Assembly (NCBI GenBank): GCA_964525815.1
Contig: CAZGJQ010000070.1
Location: forward strand, 1-9,989
Source: UBA1049 sp964525815
GTDB lineage: Bacteria > Bacillota > Clostridia > Oscillospirales > CAG-382
Direction: 5' to 3'
DNA length: 9,989 nucleotides
Shown here: piece after piece, positions 1 to 5,323 of the stretch
How positions within the stretch are numbered: position 1 is the first letter of the stretch
How the letters are laid out: each line of letters starts with the position of its first letter
Notes under the pieces: model-generated
Told to the model about the DNA's origin: nothing
Databases searched by the model: none
What the model saw: only the letters and a program-made list of their open reading frames with translations
Position numbers and translations under genes: made by a program

Positions 1-474
1 AAGTCCGGATATTCATACGGTAACGGGGATTATAAGGACCTTGATGTTAAGGTAACCCACCTTGAGGAAACAATTGAGGAGCTTAAGAAGGAAAACGCTG
101 CTCTGAAGAATGAGCTGTCCGAGTCAGGCTCTGCTCCTCAGGAGAGCGGAAAAAAAGTAGAGCACATCGGGAAAATATATTTAACCGCTTACGAGGAAGC
201 GGAGAAGATAAAGACAAAGGCTATTACGGAAGCAGAGGAATATCTGAAGAGGTTTGCGGGTATAAAAAAGGAGCTTAAAAGGACGCTAACCGCTGATATA
301 AACGATATTCGCTCAAAGCAGAGCAACATGGAAGCCCTGCTCAATGATTCCGTGGAAAAAATAGTCGCAGCTCTGAGAGACTTCAGCATTGAGAGCGAAT
401 TAATAATGAAAAAGGTAGAGTCTATCGAAAAGGATGTAGATATAAGGACCGCTTTATCCGAGCCTTTGGAATAA
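1..474 (+). CDS. Coiled-coil protein, DivIVA-like (5' end outside window)
   Basis: An open frame runs from base 1 to a TAA at 472-474 and gives the last 157 residues; the start is outside the window. Visible residues 14-40 form a charged leucine-heptad helix (LEETIEELKKENAALKNEL), likely a coiled coil. A short Ser/Gly/Pro linker follows (about 41-52). A second long helical region contains YEEAEKIKTKAITEAEEYL, the Ala/Glu/Lys-rich style seen in the C-terminal helices of DivIVA/GpsB-type proteins and other membrane-curvature or cytoskeletal adaptors. No membrane segment or enzymatic motif is visible. The DivIVA link rests on composition only, because the diagnostic N-terminal domain is not in the window. 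A generic coiled-coil protein is equally possible. The downstream HD-GYP gene lies 53 bases away in the same direction with no terminator between, so co-transcription is plausible. Confidence 0.6.
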   Translation, partial: KSGYSYGNGDYKDLDVKVTHLEETIEELKKENAALKNELSESGSAPQESGKKVEHIGKIYLTAYEEAEKIKTKAITEAEEYLKRFAGIKKELKRTLTADINDIRSKQSNMEALLNDSVEKIVAALRDFSIESELIMKKVESIEKDVDIRTALSEPLE

Positions 475-493
475 AACTATAAACGGATAGAAT
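466..493 (+). promoter_or_regulatory. Weak candidate promoter for the HD-GYP gene
   Basis: TTGGAA (466-471) and TAGAAT (488-493) are separated by 16 bases and resemble a housekeeping -35/-10 pair, with two and one mismatches. The predicted transcript would start near 500 and carry the GGAG ribosome site at 517-520. The -35 lies in the end of the upstream gene. Read-through from that gene is an equally good explanation for expression. Confidence 0.25.
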
Positions 494-527
494 AGAATGT
501 TTGCCCAATCGGGCGTGGAGACCAGCT

Positions 528-2333
528 ATGACAACAAATTCTGTCGCTTTAATACGAAGAGGCGGACTGAACAAATCCAATATATCGGCGTTTGCCAAGC
601 ATTTGCTTGCCGGCTTAATAATATCCTTGATTTTTATAGGACCCGGCTCCTTTTTCTTCGATTTATTCCGTGACAGCTCCGGTTATGAGCTAACCGACTG
701 GGAATACATATGGGTACAATCAGAGGACGGCTCTGACGGTCATTCGCAGGAACGGATTAAAAAGAACAAAAACAACACCTTCAAATACAGAGACGGAGCG
801 GATTATCTGCTCTTAAGCACAGAGCTGAGCGGCAGCTCCTCATTTCGCCTGCTTAGTATAAAAAGCGCAAATCATCTTATGGATGTTAGGATAGACGGAG
901 AAACTGTTTTAAGCCAGCTCGGCACCGGTTATAATTTTTCCGCAACACCGCTGCTGGAGCTTATGCTTGAGCCATCCGAAGAAATACAAAGCGTGGATAT
1001 CATTATGTATGCTCCCGCAACGCTTGACTTTTCTGCCTCTGTCAAGGATTCCGAAACCGCAAAAGCGTTATTAAGTGTTAAAAACATTTGCGGGCTGGTG
1101 TCAGGTGCGTTTTTTGTCGCCTTCGGTCTGATTTTGCTGCTTATCTCGTTTTCGGCGTTAAGGAAAACCAAGTACCGAACGGTTTTTGTACTAACGGGCA
1201 TAGTAAGCGTTATTTTCGGCATGACGATTGTATTCAACCAAACCGGAGTCCCGATTGGCTTGTTCACACATCCCGGTTTTTTTAGGCTCTCTGTGCTTTT
1301 TCTGATGCTCTTATCTCTCGGATTGCTGATAATCACCTCATATGCTCTTGAAATATTTAAGAAAATGAAATGGCTGTTAATAATAAGCACCTTTTTTACG
1401 GCGGCATACATACCCTCTCCTCTTGTGGGTATGGAGCTGTTTATTATCAGGCTTTTTTCTGTTTGGAGCGTTATCTGCCTTATTGGCTTTGCCTTTGTGA
1501 TAATCCAGGACGGAATGCCCATGTCAACAGGAAAAAGGATTATGGTCGTTTCATATATTGCGGCTATTTTAACCCAGATTACCTACTGGGTTTCATACAT
1601 AAGACCATTTTCAACCACAGGACTAAAACCGTATTTACTTGCTGCGGGGATTAATATTATCGCAGCAATATTCTTTTTCTTTGGCACGGCTTTCGTGCGT
1701 AAAAACAGTACGAACGCTGCTTCCATTGTAGAAAACGAAACCAATTTATATGAGAAGTATGTCAGAATCCTCGCTGCAAAATCGGATACAAACAACAATC
1801 ACCTCAAGAATGTGTCAAGCTATGTGAGGGTGATGTGCGAGAAAATGAAAATGCCGCCCGATCTGACCAATATGATAGCGAATGCGGTTATTCTACACGA
1901 CATTGGCAAGCTCGTTGTTCCGAAGGCGCTCCTTGATAAGGAGGACCTTATTACAAAGGAGGAGTACGACCAGATACGCTGTCATGTTTTGTACGGCTAT
2001 AATATTCTGACAGACCCCAACGATGAATTTCTGCAGATGGCGGCTACGATTGCAAAGCAGCACCATGAGCGGTATGACGGGAGCGGATATTTGGGTATGA
2101 AGAACGGAGAGATAGATATTTATGCGCAAATAACCAGTATTGCGGACACCTTTGATGCTCTGACCTCCTACCGTGCATACAAAAAAGCATGGAGCTTCAA
2201 CGAGGCCTGCGATTACATAAACAAGCACTCAGGCGATTTCTTCGAGCCCGAGCTTGTAAAGGTTTTTAATTCCTGCAAGCAGGAGTTCTGGGAGATATAC
2301 CAGCACAGCACCATCACTGATAGCATCTCATAG
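528..2333 (+). CDS. Membrane HD-GYP domain protein with 7TM sensor, predicted c-di-GMP phosphodiesterase
   Basis: Predicted 601-residue membrane signalling protein that would hydrolyse cyclic-di-GMP in the cytoplasm in response to an outside or membrane signal. Order: one N-terminal membrane helix (about 26-44); an outside region of about 140 residues, probably a beta-rich ligand-binding domain of the 7TMR-DISMED type; seven hydrophobic helices (about 188-391); then a cytoplasmic HD-GYP domain (about 410-585). Catalytic signatures are HDIGK at 457-461, RCHVLYGYNIL around 484-494, HHERYDGSGYL at 512-522 and ADTFDALTSYRAY at 539-551. The metal-binding HD, HH and D residues are kept, but the name-giving GYP reads GYL. 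I chose ATG 528 because GGAG at 517-520 sits 7 bases ahead; a TTG at 501 in the same frame has no ribosome site. It may be co-transcribed with the upstream coiled-coil gene. The family assignment is secure; activity and ligand are inferred. Confidence 0.93.
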   Translation: MTTNSVALIRRGGLNKSNISAFAKHLLAGLIISLIFIGPGSFFFDLFRDSSGYELTDWEYIWVQSEDGSDGHSQERIKKNKNNTFKYRDGADYLLLSTELSGSSSFRLLSIKSANHLMDVRIDGETVLSQLGTGYNFSATPLLELMLEPSEEIQSVDIIMYAPATLDFSASVKDSETAKALLSVKNICGLVSGAFFVAFGLILLLISFSALRKTKYRTVFVLTGIVSVIFGMTIVFNQTGVPIGLFTHPGFFRLSVLFLMLLSLGLLIITSYALEIFKKMKWLLIISTFFTAAYIPSPLVGMELFIIRLFSVWSVICLIGFAFVIIQDGMPMSTGKRIMVVSYIAAILTQITYWVSYIRPFSTTGLKPYLLAAGINIIAAIFFFFGTAFVRKNSTNAASIVENETNLYEKYVRILAAKSDTNNNHLKNVSSYVRVMCEKMKMPPDLTNMIANAVILHDIGKLVVPKALLDKEDLITKEEYDQIRCHVLYGYNILTDPNDEFLQMAATIAKQHHERYDGSGYLGMKNGEIDIYAQITSIADTFDALTSYRAYKKAWSFNEACDYINKHSGDFFEPELVKVFNSCKQEFWEIYQHSTITDSIS

Positions 2334-2370
2334 TAATTTTGTGCCGCGTGCCTATATCGCTTAACGGCAT

Positions 2371-2407
2371 ATAACAAACAGCTCCCTTAAGGGGGCTATT
2401 TTGTTAT
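2371..2407. terminator. Bidirectional intrinsic terminator between convergent genes
   Basis: The inner stem AGCTCCC (2380-2386) pairs with GGGGGCT (2391-2397) around a TTAA loop, with one G-T pair. An outer stem ATAACAAA (2371-2378) pairs with TTTGTTAT (2400-2407). The plus-strand readout after the inner stem is ATTTTGTTATTT and the minus-strand readout is GTTTGTTAT, so both strands give a U-rich tail. It ends the HD-GYP gene (stop at 2333) and the minus-strand HypC-like gene (stop at 2408). Confidence 0.85.
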
Positions 2408-2581
2408 TTAATCATTTTTCTCCATTTTTTCGATTGCAGTCCCGGCATTTACCATTACATAATCACCGGGCTGAGGGTTATCGATAAGGCTTACATTTAC
2501 AAATTGTCTGACTCCCAAGGACAGAGCAACCGCATGAGCTCCGTCCACAGATTCAAGCTTTGCGGGAACAGCTAAAAACAT
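2408..2581 (-). CDS. Short HypC/HupF-like protein lacking both iron ligands
   Basis: A 57-residue protein with the OB-fold pattern of HypC/HupF, the chaperone that carries the Fe(CN)2CO group with HypD during [NiFe]-hydrogenase maturation. Matching parts are MFLAVPAKLESVDG at 1-14, SLGVRQFVNVSL at 21-32 and PGDYVMVNAGTAIEKM at 38-53. Known HypC proteins start MC, with Cys2 as a ligand, and read VHxGFA with a ligand His. Here position 2 is Phe (TTT) and the His position is Asn45 (AAT). The C-terminal helix present in 70-90 residue HypC proteins is missing. I start at ATG 2581 because GGGAGGGG lies about 8 bases upstream; extending to 2659 adds an unrelated hydrophobic leader. No hyp or hydrogenase gene is nearby. 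Either a repurposed small OB-fold protein or a decayed relic; the good ribosome site and dedicated terminator favour a working gene. Confidence 0.75.
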   Translation of the reverse strand: MFLAVPAKLESVDGAHAVALSLGVRQFVNVSLIDNPQPGDYVMVNAGTAIEKMEKND

Positions 2582-2643
2582 TTTTCTTCCCCTCCCATTA
2601 TCTATACTGCCCGGTATGTTATAAAAAATAGCTATGGATATAT

Positions 2644-2671
2644 TTGCTTTTAAGAGCAATTCTGTTATACT
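2644..2671 (+). promoter_or_regulatory. Candidate promoter of the GNAT gene with overlapping palindrome
   Basis: TTGCTT (2644-2649) and TATACT (2666-2671) are 16 bases apart. They would give a leader of about 27 bases holding the AGGCAGG ribosome site (2691-2697), 7 bases before the GNAT ATG. The -35 lies inside a near-palindrome at 2644-2659 (TTGCT, six-base centre, AGCAA). Read on the other strand, it offers TTGCTC as a possible -35 for the divergent HypC-like gene. The symmetry could be an operator shared by the two divergent genes. This is inference from pattern only. Confidence 0.4.
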
Positions 2672-2704
2672 TATTGCAGTATATATAATAAGGCAGGTAG
2701 AATT

Positions 2705-3178
2705 ATGTTACATATCAGAAACGCATATGAAAAGGACATACCCCGATTAACAGCTCTGCTAACACAGATTGCGGCACTACATAATAGAACCCGCCCTGAT
2801 TTATTCAGGGCAGGCTCTACAAAGTATGGTGAAAATGATCTGAAAAAGCTGTTAAAGGATAAAAATACCGTTGTCTTTGTCGCCGTTGATAATGAGGATA
2901 TCGCTGTCGGCTATATTTTTTGTTTTTTAAGCGAATACAATGCTCATAAGATAATGCGGGACAACAAGACCATGTATATCGACGACATCTGCGTTGACGA
3001 GGATAAAAGAGGATTAAGCATCGGAAGACAGCTCTTTGATTATGCAAGGAAATATGCAATCAGCAAGAACTGCCATAACATAACCCTCAATGTCTGGTCC
3101 GGAAACGCCGATGCACTACGATTCTATAAAAAATTAGGTCTTACCGAGCAAAAACGCACTCTTGAGCTGATATTGTAA
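2705..3178 (+). CDS. GNAT family N-acetyltransferase
   Basis: A 157-residue cytoplasmic protein, the normal length for a single GNAT domain, expected to move an acetyl group from acetyl-CoA to an amine. The N-terminal strand and helix IRNAYEKDIPRLTALL (4-19) are followed by HNRTRPDLF (26-34), a segment common in this subgroup. The core motif A is YIDDICVDEDKRGLSIGRQL (91-110), with the pyrophosphate-binding turn R102-G-L-S-I-G107. Motif B is LNVWSGNADALRFYKKLGL (128-146), with the conserved Tyr of the active-site region at 141. The ATG at 2705 has AGGCAGG 7 bases upstream. The substrate cannot be read from the sequence; antibiotic, peptide or metabolite acetylation are all possible. It ends 9 bases from the 3' end of the opposing gene with no terminator visible, so the two transcripts may overlap. 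Confidence 0.9.
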   Translation: MLHIRNAYEKDIPRLTALLTQIAALHNRTRPDLFRAGSTKYGENDLKKLLKDKNTVVFVAVDNEDIAVGYIFCFLSEYNAHKIMRDNKTMYIDDICVDEDKRGLSIGRQLFDYARKYAISKNCHNITLNVWSGNADALRFYKKLGLTEQKRTLELIL

Positions 3179-3187
3179 AATGCAGGA

Positions 3188-4741
3188 TTATGCTTCCGAA
3201 TAATTATATTTGATTTCCTGTCCGGTATAGGCTCCTTCGATTTCGGTAATAAAGCAGTTGAATCCCTCATCGTCTGTTACCTCAAGTCCGTTTTGAAGCT
3301 GCTCCTTGGTTGGCGAAACACGAGTCACATTGATAACAACCTCATTGGCATCCGATTTACCGAGCTCTGCTTCATACCGGTAGCTGCCGCTGGAACTGAT
3401 AAAATAAGTGATTACCAAATACCTGTTCTCAAAGTACTCGTCGTCATACAGCGACAGGTCGGCTTCAAACAAGCTGCCCGATGTGCCCATTATGCCATAT
3501 TCGCTCCAGTCAAGTGCCTCGAGCTGTCCGGGACTGGTAACTACATAAGCAGCCGGAGTCAGAGTGGATTCCTCATACAAATCCCAAAGACTCACATAAG
3601 GCTCAGTCTTAAAATCGTATAAAATATCCATTCCATAATAATTGCCGTCAACCTCGGTTATAAAGCAATTAAAGCCTATATTGTCGTCCATTCCTTTATT
3701 AATACACCTTACCGAAACGGTCAATGTCTCGGAGCCGTGTGCGGTGAACATTCCTCTCGCCTCATAACGGTCGCCTCCGCTGGAGCTGGAGAAATAGGTT
3801 ATAACCAAAAATCGGTTTGAATCGAAGTACTTGTCGTCGTACACCGACAGGTCGGCTTCAAAAAAGCTACCTGCTCTGCTGCTGTATCCGAATTCATCCC
3901 GTTTAAGCGCCTGGAGCTGCTCGGGTGAGGTTACGATATAGGCAGCAGGCTCAAAGTTCCCATCATCTATCATGTCCTGTAGTGTCAGATAGTGCTTACT
4001 ATTGTATATAACTTCCTGTCCGCTGTACCTGCCGTCAACCTCCGTAACATAGCAATAAAAGCCTAATGCAGTATCTACAATCAAAAGGTGCGGATTAGTA
4101 CATCTTACATTTATAACCAATTTATCCGTATTTGTCTTGACGGTATCAAGACTCACTTCATATTGAAAGCTACCGGTTGTGTTGGTAAAATAGGTTATGA
4201 CCAAATACCCCTTGGTGTTAAAATAACCGTCATCATAAGCGGACAAATCATATTCACTATTCTTCCACCCGAGCGTCTCGAGCTGCCGAGCCGATGTTAC
4301 CACATAGGCGGCTGGCTCATAGTTTCGGGTATTTCTCATGTCCTGAAGTGTCTGGATGTCCTGCGGCTCGGAGCTTATGTCCTCGCTCTCGTCAAACGAC
4401 TCCGCAGAGGATTCGCTTGGCTTGCTTTCTGTGGATTTATCTTCAGAAAGGTCGCTTTCCTCGCTGCCTTGAGCCGGATTATTCCCTTCTGAGCTTGTAT
4501 CCGGAGGAATAAAAGTGTCCGACCCGCCCGAAAACATTGAAACAGCGGCGAAAACAACCGCATAGACCAACAGCATGGACAAAACCAGTATGGCAGCCTG
4601 CTTGCCCCTTGCGCGGTATCCGCCGTTTTTATTCTGTGCTATAGCTCTGTCTCCGATAATAATACCGTTTGCTATATCATTCTTCTTTTCAGCGGACATA
4701 TTGACCTTATCAAGGGTTTTTTTATAATCGTTTTCGTTCAA
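3188..4741 (-). CDS. Single-pass membrane protein with three extracytoplasmic repeats, probable anti-sigma/co-regulator of the ECF sigma factor
   Basis: A 517-residue protein: a cytoplasmic N-terminal segment of about 46 residues, rich in Lys and Asn; one membrane helix (about 48-70); a Ser/Glu/Asp/Pro-rich spacer (73-130) likely spanning the cell wall; then three related domains (131-251, 252-383, 384-517). Each repeat carries PAAYVVTS..QLE.L, then YDD.YF, LVITYF, a Ser/Gly turn, YE, and GF.C(F/Y)(I/V)TE(V/I)(D/E)G.Y.G. From memory this resembles an unnamed domain often found in clostridial proteins encoded beside ECF sigma factors; I could not check this. The TTG start at 4741 overlaps the sigma TGA (4738-4741), with AAGGAG (4752-4757) 10 bases upstream, so translation is probably coupled. 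I infer that the short cytoplasmic tail binds the sigma factor and the repeats sense an envelope signal. No classical zinc anti-sigma motif (HxxxCxxC) is present. Confidence 0.8.
   Translation of the reverse strand: MNENDYKKTLDKVNMSAEKKNDIANGIIIGDRAIAQNKNGGYRARGKQAAILVLSMLLVYAVVFAAVSMFSGGSDTFIPPDTSSEGNNPAQGSEESDLSEDKSTESKPSESSAESFDESEDISSEPQDIQTLQDMRNTRNYEPAAYVVTSARQLETLGWKNSEYDLSAYDDGYFNTKGYLVITYFTNTTGSFQYEVSLDTVKTNTDKLVINVRCTNPHLLIVDTALGFYCYVTEVDGRYSGQEVIYNSKHYLTLQDMIDDGNFEPAAYIVTSPEQLQALKRDEFGYSSRAGSFFEADLSVYDDKYFDSNRFLVITYFSSSSGGDRYEARGMFTAHGSETLTVSVRCINKGMDDNIGFNCFITEVDGNYYGMDILYDFKTEPYVSLWDLYEESTLTPAAYVVTSPGQLEALDWSEYGIMGTSGSLFEADLSLYDDEYFENRYLVITYFISSSGSYRYEAELGKSDANEVVINVTRVSPTKEQLQNGLEVTDDEGFNCFITEIEGAYTGQEIKYNYSEA
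3191..4351 (-). repeat. Three tandem protein-domain repeats inside the sensor gene
   Basis: Repeat 1 is encoded by about 3989-4351, repeat 2 by 3593-3988 and repeat 3 by 3191-3592. All share the PAAYVVTS, YDD.YF, LVITYF and GF.CF.TE blocks in the same order. Repeats 2 and 3 share an extra insert before YDD (GSFFEADLSVYDD and GSLFEADLSLYDD) that repeat 1 lacks, so they probably separated most recently. Confidence 0.85.
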
Positions 4742-5238
4742 AACGCTTCCGCTCCTTCCAATATGAGTCCCAACTTCTTCCTCGCTCTCTTCAGACGAGA
4801 GGAGGCCGTGTTAATACTAACGCCTGTCATTTGGGCAATCTCGTTTATCTTATATCCTTCGTAATAGTACAGATAAACGACATCCCTGTAAATGGGCGCA
4901 AGCTTTTTAACCTCGGATAAAACCGAGTTGTCAGTTTGGTCGAGGGAAAAGCAGGTCGATTCGGAAATAGGCTCGGTACGGCTGTTCCAGAAGGATTTCT
5001 TCAAGTCCTTGCATTTGTTAATCGCAACTCTTATAAGCCATGCTTTTAAATGCTCGTCACTCTCAAACTCCTTGTCGGTTGTATAGAGTGTAAGAAATAC
5101 CTCCTGCATAATGTCCTCGGAATCCGGAAGGCTCTGAAGCCGGTTGAACGCCACCCTCAGAACGGTATCACCGAACCTCAAGACCCTATCTCTGAAAAGC
5201 TCGTTTTTCCCTTCGTTACCGGGAGAATTATTTCCCAT
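4738..5238 (-). CDS. ECF (group IV) sigma-70 family RNA polymerase sigma factor
   Basis: A 166-residue cytoplasmic sigma factor, normal size for the ECF group. Region 2 spans about 14-83 and includes DSEDIMQEVFLTLY (39-52) and AWLIRVAINKCKD (66-78), which contact core polymerase and the -10 element. Region 4 (about 110-160) contains YRDVVYLYYYEGYKINEIA and the helix-turn-helix TGVSINTASSRLKRARKKL, which reads the -35 element. I start at ATG 5238 because AAGGGGGG (5245-5252) sits 6 bases upstream; in-frame ATGs at 5259 and 5289 have no ribosome site. Its stop overlaps the start of the membrane sensor gene, the usual arrangement of a sigma factor with its regulator. The diguanylate cyclase gene ends 85 bases upstream with no terminator between, so a shared transcript is likely. 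No convincing ECF-type autoregulatory promoter was seen in that gap. Confidence 0.93.
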   Translation of the reverse strand: MGNNSPGNEGKNELFRDRVLRFGDTVLRVAFNRLQSLPDSEDIMQEVFLTLYTTDKEFESDEHLKAWLIRVAINKCKDLKKSFWNSRTEPISESTCFSLDQTDNSVLSEVKKLAPIYRDVVYLYYYEGYKINEIAQMTGVSINTASSRLKRARKKLGLILEGAEAF

Positions 5239-5323
5239 CGGTTTCCCCCCTTCACTCATAACACGATTGGAAGCAGTGTTTTGGTGCATTAGCTATTATT
5301 TTTTTAATCTATTTGTCCCTTTT

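Noticed and set aside
503..514. Small hairpin GCCC-AATC-GGGC before the HD-GYP ribosome site, considered as part of a c-di-GMP riboswitch
   Set aside because: The whole gap is 53 bases, too short for known c-di-GMP aptamers, and no conserved GEMM core is seen; a 4-bp stem is expected by chance.
501..527. Earlier TTG start for the HD-GYP gene
   Set aside because: No ribosome site precedes it, while ATG 528 has GGAG at 7 bases.
929..1522. Long minus-strand open frame inside the HD-GYP gene
   Set aside because: Lies wholly opposite a clear membrane-protein gene, has no ribosome site and low-complexity Ser/Ile/Lys content; a shadow frame.
2582..2659. N-terminal extension of the HypC-like protein
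   Set aside because: The added residues match nothing in HypC, and the GGGAGGGG ribosome site falls inside the extension, just ahead of ATG 2581.
2684..2689. TATAAT as the -10 of the GNAT promoter
   Set aside because: It would start transcription within about 10 bases of the ATG and leave out most of the ribosome site; TATACT further upstream fits better.
5239..5289. Longer start for the ECF sigma factor and an AACAC/GTGTT inverted repeat in the same stretch
   Set aside because: The upstream ATGs lack ribosome sites; the 5-base arms are short enough to arise by chance, and the spacing does not match an ECF autoregulatory promoter.
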